Below, piece after piece: positions 17,890-28,362 of a DNA stretch of 64,000 bases; positions within the stretch are counted from its first letter, which is position 1, and each line of letters begins with the position of its first letter. The position numbers were made by a program, and so were the translations under genes. The notes under the pieces were generated by a model. That model did no database searches and had not been told where the DNA came from. It saw nothing but the letters and a program-made list of their open reading frames with translations. Source of the DNA: UBA1672 sp050633645 (GTDB lineage Bacteria; Pseudomonadota; Alphaproteobacteria; Micavibrionales; Micavibrionaceae); assembly GCA_050633645.1 (NCBI GenBank), contig JBOEGX010000004.1, positions 1 through 64,000 of the forward strand, in the 5' to 3' direction.

Positions 17890-18654
17890 TTAAAAAGCGC
17901 GCCGCGAAAAATCATAACAAGCCGCGCAAAGAACCAAAGAGCAAAAAACAACACCCTGCCCTATAATTTGCATCATTCCAAAACCATCATAAGGAACACC
18001 ATAAAGAAGCCACGATGACTGCCCTAACAAATCAAGCCGCGGCGTCACAACAGAAACAAGTTGAAGAGCCATAGACAAACCACCGCCACTATCAATCAGT
18101 GATGAATCTATAATCCCTATCAACTGCCCCATCATCCGAGCCAATGCATAAAAACCAAAAGTCACCATAGCTGCACTAGCCGCGCTCGAAATATACATTG
18201 AGAAAAACAACGCAGCACTGACCATAATAATATTCTCAACCAATATACTAAGCAGCCATATCAAATGTGCCTGAGAAAATAAATGCGGCGAAACGGCATA
18301 AAGACATAAACCAACGGCAAAACTCATAATAAAACACAATATTGAAAATGCGACAAAATACGAAAGAATAAGATGAATACGGCCAACTGGCCGAGAGAGC
18401 AAAAACTCAATATCCTTCCCATCAAATGATCTACGTATAAAAAAAATCACAAACAGGCACAGCCCCATAACAGATAGAATACGCAGTGAGCCAGCCGTAA
18501 AAACCAGTGTAAATTGGTCTTTCTCTATGACAGCAGAGCTTCCAAAGAATAAAGATAAGCACGCCCCAAGAGCAAACATGACAAGCATGGATAATACAAG
18601 CTTGTCACGCATAGCCGCCATTAACGCATATTTAATTAAAGGAAGATTCAACAC
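17890..18654 (-). CDS. ABC-2 type transporter permease
   Basis: A 254-residue inner-membrane protein with six hydrophobic spans and no soluble domain. LSRPVGRIHLILSY between the second and third spans is typical of ABC-2 permeases. No ATPase is adjacent; the only one nearby is at 24873-25601, upstream in the same block. Substrate unknown. Confidence 0.8.
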   Translation of the reverse strand: MLNLPLIKYALMAAMRDKLVLSMLVMFALGACLSLFFGSSAVIEKDQFTLVFTAGSLRILSVMGLCLFVIFFIRRSFDGKDIEFLLSRPVGRIHLILSYFVAFSILCFIMSFAVGLCLYAVSPHLFSQAHLIWLLSILVENIIMVSAALFFSMYISSAASAAMVTFGFYALARMMGQLIGIIDSSLIDSGGGLSMALQLVSVVTPRLDLLGQSSWLLYGVPYDGFGMMQIIGQGVVFCSLVLCAACYDFSRRAF

Positions 18655-18678
18655 AAAAATAATACCCGCTCAAATCCA

Positions 18679-20532
18679 TTACATTTTCAACGGACGACGG
18701 TCTCCCGAAAATGCCTTATACAAGTCACGATCAGTATTGTGAATTGTATCATTCCCGTCCTCAATCAATGTCGCTTTCAAGAACACAACAAGTTCAGTCT
18801 TGCTTACAAGGTCTTTTTGTTTACGGAATAATGACCCAAATAAAGGAATTTCACCAACGACTGGAATATTTTCATTATTCGCAACGGCACGATCCTGTAA
18901 CAAACCACCCATAACAATCGGCTGACCAGAATTCACCTTAACAACAGTATCAATTTCCTGAACATTAACCTCTGGAATTTCAGAAACAATTCCTGTATCG
19001 CCCGCAACAAACTGCACAGACGGATCACTAACCGTTCCAACAATGCGCGTCACCGTTGGACGAATAAACATAGATATTGTTTTATTCTCAAGATTAATAG
19101 AAGGTTGAACATTAATCAAAACACCTTCTGGTACGCTTTTAATTTCGGAATCTATCTCAAGTGTCACATCACCAGTATCATCATCTGTCTCACGATCAAG
19201 ATCAATTTCAAAAAACACACGATTGGTTGCAACATTCAGAACGGCAGATTGATTATTCATAACAGTCAATCGAGGGCTAGCCAACGCCCGAACAGTACCA
19301 AAACCTGATATAGCTTCAATAAATGCACTAACCTCACCACCAAGATACCCCACTCCAAAATTCGAAATAGTCGCAATATCACCACCAGGAGCCGTAATAT
19401 CACCAATCGATCCACTCACGCCCTCAAGAAATCTAACGATCCCTTTATTATCATTCGTAATAGCACCCCACTCAATTCCATTAATATATTCATCATAAAG
19501 GGAAACTTCAAAAACCTTCGCCTCAACAAGCACTTGGGAGGTCACAGATTTTCGTAAGCTAGAGAGATACGCATCAATTTCTTTTTGTGTATATTCATTG
19601 GCATATACATTGATCATACCCGCTTGCTTATTCAAGCTAAATGTATAGCCGTTTCCACTTTCTTCCGCCCCCATAGAAGGAGCAGTATCAGCATCATCAA
19701 CGGGCAAAGACTCAACACGAAGAACCGCTTCAGGTGGTTGCACTTGAACACCGCCCGCGCCCTGTTGCGGCGATACTGCTGCAATTTCAGGATTCTGCTC
19801 AACCGCAGTAATACGTGGGTCTCTATTGGTTTTCAAAGTCTGCGAAGCGCCACCCAAAATTTGAGCCATATTAGCCTCAAGTTCACCCCAGAAATCGGAA
19901 ACACTATCAGATGTAGCAGAATAACTAGACCCCGTATCAGCCCCCTCACCCGAGACAACAGAAACAGCGGAACTAACAGCCCCCTGATTAGAGCGAATAA
20001 AGCTCAAATAATCGATTTTATAAGTCTTGTTATAAGGCTTATCAACTTCCACACGAAGGAACGAATCTTCAAATTTATAGCGAAGCCCTGAAATTTCAGA
20101 TATACGCTTCACAACCATATCAAATGGCTTATTACGCGCCGTAAAAATAATTGATCCACGTATATTGGGATCAAGCTCAATATCGTATTCCGCCTGCTGC
20201 GCCAACTCATATAAAATATCCTTTATTGGCACAGATTGATTAACAGAAACGGATACCAACGGCATCGCCTCTATTGATGAAGACGTCATTGATACATATG
20301 GCTGTAATTCTGGAATAGACGCAATTTCAGACGACGCCTTATTCTCATCAACTTCAGGCAACCGATCCGCTAAACCATCACGAAAGTCTTGTATTTCTAT
20401 ATCTGCCGCACGATCAGGCTTTGTATAATTTTTGGCAAGGTCACATGCAGACAACGAAAATACACACGCAAAGGCAAGTAAAACCCTAAAACCTTTTTTC
20501 ACAAAAACCGCTTTGATTAAATCAGATGACAT
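18679..20532 (-). CDS. mshL: Type IV pilus (MSHA-like) secretin, MshL/PilQ family
   Basis: Outer-membrane secretin channel for the pilus, 617 residues. It has a lipoprotein signal with lipobox LSAC (C30), an N0/STN-like domain around 90-150 (SVPIKDILYELAQQAEYDI), a Ser-rich linker, an N1-like domain, and the secretin beta-barrel from about 330 with VMGGLLQDRAV and VPVVGEIPLFGSLFR. The Cys anchor suggests self-targeting. A TATAAT at 20606-20611 (minus strand), in the 157-base gap before it, may be a separate promoter. Confidence 0.93.
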   Translation of the reverse strand: MSSDLIKAVFVKKGFRVLLAFACVFSLSACDLAKNYTKPDRAADIEIQDFRDGLADRLPEVDENKASSEIASIPELQPYVSMTSSSIEAMPLVSVSVNQSVPIKDILYELAQQAEYDIELDPNIRGSIIFTARNKPFDMVVKRISEISGLRYKFEDSFLRVEVDKPYNKTYKIDYLSFIRSNQGAVSSAVSVVSGEGADTGSSYSATSDSVSDFWGELEANMAQILGGASQTLKTNRDPRITAVEQNPEIAAVSPQQGAGGVQVQPPEAVLRVESLPVDDADTAPSMGAEESGNGYTFSLNKQAGMINVYANEYTQKEIDAYLSSLRKSVTSQVLVEAKVFEVSLYDEYINGIEWGAITNDNKGIVRFLEGVSGSIGDITAPGGDIATISNFGVGYLGGEVSAFIEAISGFGTVRALASPRLTVMNNQSAVLNVATNRVFFEIDLDRETDDDTGDVTLEIDSEIKSVPEGVLINVQPSINLENKTISMFIRPTVTRIVGTVSDPSVQFVAGDTGIVSEIPEVNVQEIDTVVKVNSGQPIVMGGLLQDRAVANNENIPVVGEIPLFGSLFRKQKDLVSKTELVVFLKATLIEDGNDTIHNTDRDLYKAFSGDRRPLKM

Positions 20533-20689
20533 GACAATAAAAACTCCGAAAACTCTAACAAATGAAAAACCGACATGAATATGCCCAAGGACGAATCTCT
20601 TTTGAATTATAGAACAAAAAACCAGATAAAATCATCACCTCTTTTGTTTTTCTGCCCATAACAGCTGTGCATAACATTTTTTAGATATT

Positions 20690-21835
20690 TTATTCACTGA
20701 AAGAAATTCTAGATGTGTCGATAGAATGAAGCGCATCAACCGAGCCTCCTCTGGAACTTTGAATAAGCTTGGCTTTTTGAACTTTAATTTTCATATCAGA
20801 CGGCTTATCAGAATTTGTAATTGCCGTATCTTCAGAAATAGAACCATCAACAAATAAATTCATCAATGACTGATCAAACGTAGACATTCCAATAGAGTTA
20901 TTTTGCTCCATAACATCATGGATTTTCCCAATATCACCTTTAAGGATAAGCTCACGCACCAAACCCTGATTAATCATCACCTCAATCGCTGGCGCCAAAC
21001 CACCATTAATCGCTGGCAATAGACGCTGTGAAATAATCCCCTTAAGATTCATTGATAAGTTCAAACGAATTTGATTGTGATAATCTTCGGGAAACAAGTT
21101 CACAATACGCTCAATCGCTTGATAAGAGTTATTCGTGTGAATGGTTGCCAGGCATAAATGTCCCGTTTCCGCAATGGACAACGCTTGCTCCATAACCTCA
21201 CGATCACGAACCTCGCCCACCAAAATAACATCGGGACGCTGACGCAAAGAGTTTTTCATTGCTACCGCGAAACTTTCCGTATCAACACCAATCTCACGTT
21301 GCGTAACAACACACCCCTTATGATCATGAAAAAACTCAATAGGATCTTCAATCGTAATAATATGCCCAGAACTATTTTTATTACGCTGATCAATCATAGA
21401 CGCCAATGTCGTTGACTTTCCTGACCCCGTCATTCCCGTCACAAGAATCAATCCACGTTTTTCCATTGCCAGCGTTTCAAGAATAGGCGGTAAACGAAGC
21501 TCATCAAAACTGGGAATATCCGAAACAATTCGGCGGATAACCAACGCAGGAAATTGACGTTGACGCAAAACATTCACACGGTAACGCCCATGCTGCCCCA
21601 TATCAAGAGACGTATTAAGCTCCATATGCGCGTCAAAATCTCGACGCTGACGTGATGTTAAAATAGAATTCAGAATCTCCTCTAACGAATCAGGGGTAAG
21701 CTCATCTTGCGATAATGTTATAAGTTCCTTATCACCACGCAACGTCGCTGGCTGACCAACAGTCAGATACATATCACTCGCTTCATGCTCGTTCATCTTC
21801 TGAAGATAGCTGAATATTAAAGGTGCCTGACTCAA
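20690..21835 (-). CDS. pilU: Twitching motility ATPase, PilU type
   Basis: Hexameric retraction ATPase, 381 residues. Walker A GMTGSGKST (134-142), the Asp box TIEDPIEF, Walker B VILVGEVRD and the His box LATIHTN are present. The C-terminal extension past the ATPase core and similarity to PilU favour PilU over PilT. It overlaps the upstream pilT by four bases. Confidence 0.9.
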   Translation of the reverse strand: MSQAPLIFSYLQKMNEHEASDMYLTVGQPATLRGDKELITLSQDELTPDSLEEILNSILTSRQRRDFDAHMELNTSLDMGQHGRYRVNVLRQRQFPALVIRRIVSDIPSFDELRLPPILETLAMEKRGLILVTGMTGSGKSTTLASMIDQRNKNSSGHIITIEDPIEFFHDHKGCVVTQREIGVDTESFAVAMKNSLRQRPDVILVGEVRDREVMEQALSIAETGHLCLATIHTNNSYQAIERIVNLFPEDYHNQIRLNLSMNLKGIISQRLLPAINGGLAPAIEVMINQGLVRELILKGDIGKIHDVMEQNNSIGMSTFDQSLMNLFVDGSISEDTAITNSDKPSDMKIKVQKAKLIQSSRGGSVDALHSIDTSRISFSE

Positions 21836-22983
21836 AATGAATACCCCTCGCCACTTCCGCCGCCAGAAGACGAGGAACCAGAATCACCCATTTTCCCTCC
21901 GCCAACCGAGCCCGATGCATAACCAGATTCATGATCATCACCATCATCTGATTCATCCGATGTCTTCAACAACGCCCTATGCGCCTCATCTTTATCAATA
22001 ATTCCCGCATCTCTAAGATCGCCAATCGCATCTTCCATCGTGATCATTCCATAACGAGATCCGGTCTGCATCATCGAATACATCTGCGGAATTTGATTTT
22101 CGCGAATAAGGTTGCGAACCGCATTCGTCCCAACCAAAATTTCAAACGCACCAACACGCCCACCTTCCGCGCGTTTCAACAATGTCTGTGCAACCACCCC
22201 TTGGATAGAACTGGAAAGCATAGCGCGAACCATCTCCTTATCCCCCGTTGGGAACACATCAATAATACGATCAATCGTTTTTGATGCAGAATTCGCATGC
22301 AACGTGCCAAAAACCAAATGCCCCGTCTCCGCAGCAGTCAACGCCAAGGATATAGTTTCATGATCACGCATCTCCCCAACCAAAATCACATCGGGATCTT
22401 CACGAAGTGCGCTTTTCAACGCACGTGAAAATGACTTCGTATCTTGTCCAACCTCACGGTGATTAATCAAAGATTTTTTGGAGTGGTGAAAAAATTCAAC
22501 AGGATCCTCAACCGTTAGGATATGTTTTGCATGATGTAGGTTAATATGATTAATCATCGAAGCAAGAGTCGTCGATTTACCACTACCCGTCGGACCAGTA
22601 ACAAGAACCAAACCTTTTTCAAGCTCCGCAAATCGCTTCATCACAGGAGGCAGGTCAAGCTGCTCCATCGTTGGAATTTCAGTGGGAATAGTACGAAAAA
22701 CCGCTGCCGCGCCCAAACGAGTTGTAAACCCATTCACACGAAAACGCGCCTTTTCACTAAGCGTAATCGCAAAATCAAGCTCCATATTCTTCTCATATTC
22801 GGCCCGCTGCTCTTCCGTCATAACAGAATAAAGCATTGTGCGAATGTCATCACTGCCCAAAGCATCAGCCTTAACACGCTTCATTCCACCATTCACACGA
22901 ATAACAGGAGGGTTGCCAGAGCTCAAATGAAGATCAGATGCATTATTTTGTAATGTAAAAACAAGAAGTTGAGTTAAGTCCAA
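21832..22983 (-). CDS. pilT: Type IV pilus retraction ATPase PilT
   Basis: Retraction ATPase that disassembles pili. I start it at a TTG codon at 22983 (MDLTQLLVF) because an AGGAG site at 22991-22995 precedes it by seven bases and PilT homologues begin there. Length 383. Walker A GPTGSGKST (130-138), TVEDPVEFF, VILVGEMRD and GTLHANS are intact, with the AVRNLIRE loop near residue 300. A Gly/Ser-rich tail of 40 residues at the C-terminus is unusual. Confidence 0.93.
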   Translation of the reverse strand: MDLTQLLVFTLQNNASDLHLSSGNPPVIRVNGGMKRVKADALGSDDIRTMLYSVMTEEQRAEYEKNMELDFAITLSEKARFRVNGFTTRLGAAAVFRTIPTEIPTMEQLDLPPVMKRFAELEKGLVLVTGPTGSGKSTTLASMINHINLHHAKHILTVEDPVEFFHHSKKSLINHREVGQDTKSFSRALKSALREDPDVILVGEMRDHETISLALTAAETGHLVFGTLHANSASKTIDRIIDVFPTGDKEMVRAMLSSSIQGVVAQTLLKRAEGGRVGAFEILVGTNAVRNLIRENQIPQMYSMMQTGSRYGMITMEDAIGDLRDAGIIDKDEAHRALLKTSDESDDGDDHESGYASGSVGGGKMGDSGSSSSGGGSGEGYSF

Positions 22984-23063
22984 AGCGGTACTCCTGAAGA
23001 TTAAGAAATGCGAAAGCAATATTACTCAAAGAATATAAATGTAACGTATACATTTTAATAAAT

Positions 23064-23825
23064 TTATAATAGCGAACCTTGATAAAGAAGCAAAATATAA
23101 AAAGATAAAATTAACGCCGGGCCAAAAGGAAATTTTTCAGAACCAGTAACAACACGCCAAATCAACGATGACATAACACCGATCACACCCGATAAAACCA
23201 TGAAGTACGGCAATGCAGGCAATCCAAGCCAGATACCCGACACAAGAAAAAACTTAACATCCCCAAACCCAAGAGCATTCTTCTTTAAAACACGGGTCAT
23301 AACAAAACCAATCCCCCACGAAACAAAAGAAAACACCACCGCCCCGCCAATATAAGGAACAAATAAATCAGACGGGCTTGCAAAAACATCGTGAATAGAA
23401 AAATAAAATAACCGTACAATCCCAATAACCAATAAAATAAAGACAAGCTCATTCGGTAAAATCATTCGCTCAATATCAATAACAAGAAGAGATAATAAAA
23501 ATGGAACCGCCAAAGTAACAAACACGAGTTCAGCCCCAAAACCAAAGATTAAATATGCCCCGATACAGATAAGCACAGATGAAACTTCTATAATCGGATA
23601 GCGCGCAGATATTTTAACACTGCAATAACAGCATTTCCCGCGTGATAAAACCCATGAAAAAACAGGAATAAGCTGCAAAGCACCAAGAGGCTTTTTACAT
23701 GACGGACAAGCAGAGCGAACTGCCCCCCAAGATAAATTTCGTGGAACTCTATATATTAAGGCTGTAGAAAAACTGCCTAGTAATAAGCCGAGGATAAGAA
23801 CAAGCGAAAACTCAATCACTGCCAT
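23064..23825 (-). CDS. pilD: Prepilin peptidase / N-methyltransferase (A24)
   Basis: Inner-membrane aspartic protease that cleaves and N-methylates prepilins. The 253-residue protein has N-terminal GSFSTALIYRVPR, a cytoplasmic zinc loop with two cysteine pairs (C40/C43, then C65 or C66 with C68), and the catalytic aspartates in IDIERMILPNE and GFGDVKFF. About seven membrane spans. The pilin at 15078-15767 is a likely substrate. Confidence 0.95.
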   Translation of the reverse strand: MAVIEFSLVLILGLLLGSFSTALIYRVPRNLSWGAVRSACPSCKKPLGALQLIPVFSWVLSRGKCCYCSVKISARYPIIEVSSVLICIGAYLIFGFGAELVFVTLAVPFLLSLLVIDIERMILPNELVFILLVIGIVRLFYFSIHDVFASPSDLFVPYIGGAVVFSFVSWGIGFVMTRVLKKNALGFGDVKFFLVSGIWLGLPALPYFMVLSGVIGVMSSLIWRVVTGSEKFPFGPALILSFYILLLYQGSLL

Positions 23826-23833
23826 TGAAACGG

Positions 23834-24784
23834 CTATCGTATTTGTGCCAAACGCTGATAAACAGAATCACGGGGAATACTGCGCCCTGCACCATGAATT
23901 GTATCAACCTCAAGCGCCTTCTCATAATATTTCACAGCGTCATCTTTATATCCTGCGCGATCCGCAATAACTGCCATATTAAACAAATGATTAGCATTAC
24001 GCGGCTCCATACCTGCTGCCGCCCCCAAATAACTTAAAGCAGACTGAGTATCACCAGCCTGCGCATACGCAACCGCCAACTGAGCAGTCACTCCAACATG
24101 GCTTTTGTTATTATTATGAAGCTCCATTAATCGACGAAGTGCAACTGACGGATAACGCGTGCTTAAAAGCCCCAGCATGTTCACCTGAACATCAATATTA
24201 CGCGGCTCAATATCCGCCAGTTTTTCATACATCTGCATCGCTTCATCAAAACGGCCAAGCTTCTGCAAAGTTGTTGCACGCCCCATAACGACACGAGCGT
24301 TACCAGAGTTTTTTTCATACAAAGCATCCAAAATAGTCAACGCGGAATCATAACGCCCCAAAGCCATCGCACGCTCCGCCGCAACATATTTCGCATCAAC
24401 ACTATTTGCACTTTTATTTTTCGTTACTGTAACAAACTTCGACGCAGGCTGCGTTGACGGGTTCACAGGCACAGGCCCCTGCCTTGCCATTTCACCTTGC
24501 GGAACAATATCCGCCGCATCAAAGAATAAATCTTCATCGATATTTTCTGCCATAACAGACGGCGCCGATATAGAACTCATCCCCCCCACAGAATCCACTT
24601 CAACTTCCACATCAACCGTATTAAGCTCCCCCAAATTCGGGATAGTTCCCTCTGCATCAACATCTTCAATAAGAAGCGGCTCATTTTCTTGAGCATGAAC
24701 ACTCCCAATAAGAGCGAAACAAAATAAAAAACCAAATAAAACCGCAACATAAGAAGGAAGACGATGACACATAAACATACTCAT
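23834..24784 (-). CDS. Secreted TPR protein of the pilus block
   Basis: Exported tetratricopeptide protein. A hydrophobic signal peptide ends near VHAQE; residues 120-316 contain about five TPRs (GRYDSALTILDALYEKN and similar). The ATG at 24784 is preferred to an upstream GTG at 24814, which has no ribosome-binding site, but this is not certain. It lies between the ABC ATPase and pilD genes. Comparable TPR proteins act in pilus assembly (MshN, TadD, PilF); the precise role here is inferred. Confidence 0.8.
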   Translation of the reverse strand: MSMFMCHRLPSYVAVLFGFLFCFALIGSVHAQENEPLLIEDVDAEGTIPNLGELNTVDVEVEVDSVGGMSSISAPSVMAENIDEDLFFDAADIVPQGEMARQGPVPVNPSTQPASKFVTVTKNKSANSVDAKYVAAERAMALGRYDSALTILDALYEKNSGNARVVMGRATTLQKLGRFDEAMQMYEKLADIEPRNIDVQVNMLGLLSTRYPSVALRRLMELHNNNKSHVGVTAQLAVAYAQAGDTQSALSYLGAAAGMEPRNANHLFNMAVIADRAGYKDDAVKYYEKALEVDTIHGAGRSIPRDSVYQRLAQIR

Positions 24785-24872
24785 TACTTTCAGACAATTA
24801 CTATGCGAACGCACAATATAAGGAATAACGAATCAAAGAAATGATTCTTAAAGAAACATAGCACACAGCATA

Positions 24873-25601
24873 CTAATTCTCAATATAATCAAGGAAAGCC
24901 CGCTCTAAATTATCTGTATGAGTTGTTTCTTTTAATTCATTAGGCGCGCCAACAAACCGTATTTTGCCCTTATGCAAAACGGCAACGCGATCACAAATCT
25001 CCTCCATATCCGCCAATATATGGGAACTTAAAAATATTGTATTATGCTTACCTCGCATATTTTGGATCATATTTTTCACCAATGACCGTGCCATGGGGTC
25101 AAGCCCGCTCATTGGCTCATCCAGAATAAACAAACGCCCACCCGTCAATAGCGTCCCCATAAGACCAAGTTTTTGCTTCATCCCTTTTGAGTACGTATCC
25201 ATGCGGCGCTTCAACGCATCCGTATCCAATGCGAGATTTCTGGCCACATCCAACATCACATCAGGATCAAACGGCTTTTTATAAAGTGACATAGAAAACT
25301 TTAAAAACTCCATCCCTGTCAAAAACCATGGCGGATCAAACTTTTCAGGCAAATAAGCCAAAGACTTACGACTTTCAGCCGATAACTTATCCTCACCCAA
25401 TATTTGGATTTGCCCGTTATCTTCATCTCGCAAACCAAGAATAGCCTTAATGGTGGTTGTTTTCCCCGCACCATTAAGGCCAATTAGACCAAAAATTTCC
25501 CCCTGCTTCACATCAAGTGAAACATCATCAATAACCTTTTTATCGTCATATGAAATGCAAAGAGATTTTAAAGATAACGCAGAAACCACATCTTCACTCA
25601 T
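24873..25601 (-). CDS. ABC transporter ATP-binding protein
   Basis: A 242-residue NBD with Walker A GLNGAGKTTT (about 37-46), a Q-loop region (LAYLPEKFD), signature YSKGMKQKLGL, Walker B LFILDEP and the H-loop SSHI. It belongs to the ABC-2 drug/polysaccharide class and fits the permease at 17890-18654, about 6 kb further along the same strand. Ten bases separate it from the upstream PilP-like gene. Confidence 0.95.
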   Translation of the reverse strand: MSEDVVSALSLKSLCISYDDKKVIDDVSLDVKQGEIFGLIGLNGAGKTTTIKAILGLRDEDNGQIQILGEDKLSAESRKSLAYLPEKFDPPWFLTGMEFLKFSMSLYKKPFDPDVMLDVARNLALDTDALKRRMDTYSKGMKQKLGLMGTLLTGGRLFILDEPMSGLDPMARSLVKNMIQNMRGKHNTIFLSSHILADMEEICDRVAVLHKGKIRFVGAPNELKETTHTDNLERAFLDYIEN

Positions 25602-25610
25602 GAATATAAT

Positions 25611-26117
25611 TTACCCTGGAAGGAATATACGTTGATCCATATTAAACCGCTGATGAGAACGCAACCGTATTGGAAAAACCTGGTTTGTGTAATCATCAAA
25701 CCATTTCAACTCAATATAATCTTTATAAACCTTCAAATCCAAAACCTCAGGTGGCACAGCGTTAGGTGTAATACGTTGTCCATTAAACCAGATTGTCCAA
25801 TCATCATCACCTGAAAAAACAATCCCCGACAAGGCTAAATAACGTTCCGACGCATCGGGCTTCAAATCATCTCCCCGCTCAATCGCAGCAAGCTCAGCCT
25901 CGGTCGGCGGACGCACAACACCGCGAACACTTTTCGAATCACGAATTGATTGGTGCTGCCAATACGTAAAAAACAACGATGGTATTTTATCCGTATCAAT
26001 CAAGCGCTTCGGCTGCTCTTTTGGAGGGTCACCTTGCCCCTCTTGAGCAAACGCAGCCATGCTATAAAATGAAATCACAAATGATACGATAAGGAATTGA
26101 ACTAGATATTTATGCAT
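25611..26117 (-). CDS. PilP/MshK-like periplasmic pilus protein
   Basis: A 168-residue exported protein with a signal peptide ending near AFAQE. The C-terminal half (RYLALSGIVFSGDDDWTIW, LDLKVYKDYIELKW) resembles the small beta domain of PilP/MshK, which links inner-membrane PilNO-like proteins to the secretin. Position after the PilO-like gene, with start and stop overlapping, supports this. Identification by pattern and context only. Confidence 0.65.
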   Translation of the reverse strand: MHKYLVQFLIVSFVISFYSMAAFAQEGQGDPPKEQPKRLIDTDKIPSLFFTYWQHQSIRDSKSVRGVVRPPTEAELAAIERGDDLKPDASERYLALSGIVFSGDDDWTIWFNGQRITPNAVPPEVLDLKVYKDYIELKWFDDYTNQVFPIRLRSHQRFNMDQRIFLPG

Positions 26118-26755
26118 TACTTAAATCCCCCCGTAATTTGAGATTCTGGCACCATAGACCGCCACGACAAAATTATGTCAGCCTTAATCATAACGGGATT
26201 AGCTCCACTCGATATAGCCCTTAAAACTGCGGCATTCACATCCCTCACCCTTTCAATCTCAAGTGAATCAACTGATATATGCCCTGGAAAATCCTTCTCT
26301 AATAAATCGATATAACGATAAAGATCACCATCATCAAACGCTTCAATCTTAATGGTAATTGGACTAACCAAAACCTTATGATTAGCTTTTAACGCCTCAG
26401 GATCATCAACAACAGTTCCTGGCTTAACACTCACAACCGCCGAAATAACATTAGATTTATTTTGCAACTGACTAAACATTTTCTTTGCATCACTGCGCGA
26501 CTGCATAGAAAAGAAACCACGCTTCTTCAAAACATTAAACTCATCCTGCTGCTGATCCAACTGCTCAAACTCAAGCTGAACACGGTCAATATCCGCCTGA
26601 ACTGTTCGAAGTTGAGTACGCAAACTACGTTCACGTATCTCCTTACTATCCTGCTCTGGCATCAAATACATATAAATAGCGGCTGCAAGACATGCATTAA
26701 TTGCAATAAACACAAGCAGAATAACCAACCGTTTTAACCCAATAACACCAATCAT
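26117..26755 (-). CDS. PilO/MshJ-like inner-membrane protein
   Basis: A 212-residue bitopic protein: one N-terminal membrane span (about 8-30), then a coiled coil (40-75) and a ferredoxin-like periplasmic domain (residues 110-212). This is the PilO layout. Its start overlaps the end of the PilM/N-like gene and its end overlaps the PilP-like gene, so all three are translationally coupled. Confidence 0.7.
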   Translation of the reverse strand: MIGVIGLKRLVILLVFIAINACLAAAIYMYLMPEQDSKEIRERSLRTQLRTVQADIDRVQLEFEQLDQQQDEFNVLKKRGFFSMQSRSDAKKMFSQLQNKSNVISAVVSVKPGTVVDDPEALKANHKVLVSPITIKIEAFDDGDLYRYIDLLEKDFPGHISVDSLEIERVRDVNAAVLRAISSGANPVMIKADIILSWRSMVPESQITGGFK

Positions 26756-28347
26756 TATTGCAATGGCCCCTCTATTTCTATTTCAGCAACATAATCCTGC
26801 TTCGCTCCCTTTTTATCCGCTTCACCTGTTTCAACAACAATGGCCTCACTATACTCATAATCTTCCAAAAACTTCGTAACACGAACGATATGATCTGGCA
26901 TAATGCTTTGCAATTTTGTTTTTAAATCGGAAACCTCTTTATTCCCTTTCTGCGCATTAGTAGAACTAGGAAATGTCATCTGAAACTTCGCAACAAAAAC
27001 AGGAGCCTTACTTTCAGATGAACCAAAAACCATTTGCGAAACTGGCGGAGAACCTTTCTCGATTTCAATACGATCAATACGCATATCACGACCAAGCGCA
27101 TGACCTATATTATAAATCAACGGTAAATTTTCGACCTTATCATTTTCAAAATCACCATACACAGCCAAAGCGCTCTGAATAAGCTGTATATCAAACCCCA
27201 ACTCTTTTTTACGCTCAATTTCTTTTTGATACTGCAAATCTAACTGACTTTTACGATGAATAATCGTTTCTATTTCATCATCAAATTCCGTAACCTTCTG
27301 ATAGATATCCAAAAGCTGATACCCCTGAAAGGCCGCCCCCAACATAAGAAGAACCGTCATCAGTAGCGCAATTTGACGGGGCTTGGAAACACCATCAATT
27401 TGCTTGGCACGCATAGGTAGAATAAAGCGAGACTTCTTCGCAATCCACCCCGCATGAAGGAAATCAGCATAAGGCCCATATCCTTCGGATGGCACAGAAA
27501 CCCCCGCGACCTTCGCCATACTATCAACAGGCATTGATTTAAACTCACAATCAACTTCAATTAATTTGCTAACCTTATCGGCAACATCGTCATCCGCCGC
27601 AAGGATAACGTTGAGCCCATCATCAGAATGGAAACCAAAACGTGACAAATAGCTAATAGTTGCCTGAAATTCCTGATAAACATCAGTCGCCCAACTCTCT
27701 GGGTTTTGCGATGGATCCGAAATTGGCGTCATCCGCGTCAACGCAAGATTACCATTACGAACAACAATCTGACGCAATCCACCACCTTGATGCTGTCCAA
27801 TAAACACTGTCCATGACGTCTTCTGATACGCTTTACCAAAAGCCGCAGCCGCAAGCTTTTGAATCATATCCGATGTTTCAACAGGCAAAAGACAGAATCC
27901 CGCAATCGGCGCCAATGAACGCCGCGCCGCCTCCATAGTTTTATTAAACGCCTCACTCGCAGGAACAGCAGCAAAAAGATAAACAGATCCAGCCGCAGCC
28001 TTAGACGTCTTCGCAACCTTCTCTTTTAATGGCAAAGCCGCCTGAACTGGGTAATTTGGAAAAGCCACCATCAGCTTACGCTTAACAATATTTTGCTTAT
28101 CCATAGCACTAACACGAGGGATTTTCTCCTTACGATAATGCTGCTCAACCATATCATTAATAATAAGAACAGGCTTACCACCTAAATCCTTACCAATAAT
28201 ATCAGAAACATGCGAGACAAAGCCCTCAACATGCCAAGGCACAATTTCAACGAGCCTTACACCACGACCACCAGTCATGAAGATGCCAAGACCATCATCC
28301 GTGATCATCAAAACTATGCGTGAAGGTGTTAATAAAGATAATGCCAT
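26755..28347 (-). CDS. Fused PilM-like / PilN-like pilus assembly protein
   Basis: A 530-residue protein. Residues 1-315 look like an actin-like PilM/MshI cytoplasmic domain with no membrane span; one span near 327-348 (IALLMTVLLMLGAAF) is followed by a coiled coil and a periplasmic domain resembling PilN (350-530). In canonical systems PilM and PilN are separate chains joined by a PilN peptide; here they appear to be one protein. It precedes the PilO-like gene. The fusion is inferred from architecture. Confidence 0.7.
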   Translation of the reverse strand: MALSLLTPSRIVLMITDDGLGIFMTGGRGVRLVEIVPWHVEGFVSHVSDIIGKDLGGKPVLIINDMVEQHYRKEKIPRVSAMDKQNIVKRKLMVAFPNYPVQAALPLKEKVAKTSKAAAGSVYLFAAVPASEAFNKTMEAARRSLAPIAGFCLLPVETSDMIQKLAAAAFGKAYQKTSWTVFIGQHQGGGLRQIVVRNGNLALTRMTPISDPSQNPESWATDVYQEFQATISYLSRFGFHSDDGLNVILAADDDVADKVSKLIEVDCEFKSMPVDSMAKVAGVSVPSEGYGPYADFLHAGWIAKKSRFILPMRAKQIDGVSKPRQIALLMTVLLMLGAAFQGYQLLDIYQKVTEFDDEIETIIHRKSQLDLQYQKEIERKKELGFDIQLIQSALAVYGDFENDKVENLPLIYNIGHALGRDMRIDRIEIEKGSPPVSQMVFGSSESKAPVFVAKFQMTFPSSTNAQKGNKEVSDLKTKLQSIMPDHIVRVTKFLEDYEYSEAIVVETGEADKKGAKQDYVAEIEIEGPLQ

Positions 28348-28362
28348 TTATAAAACTCAATA

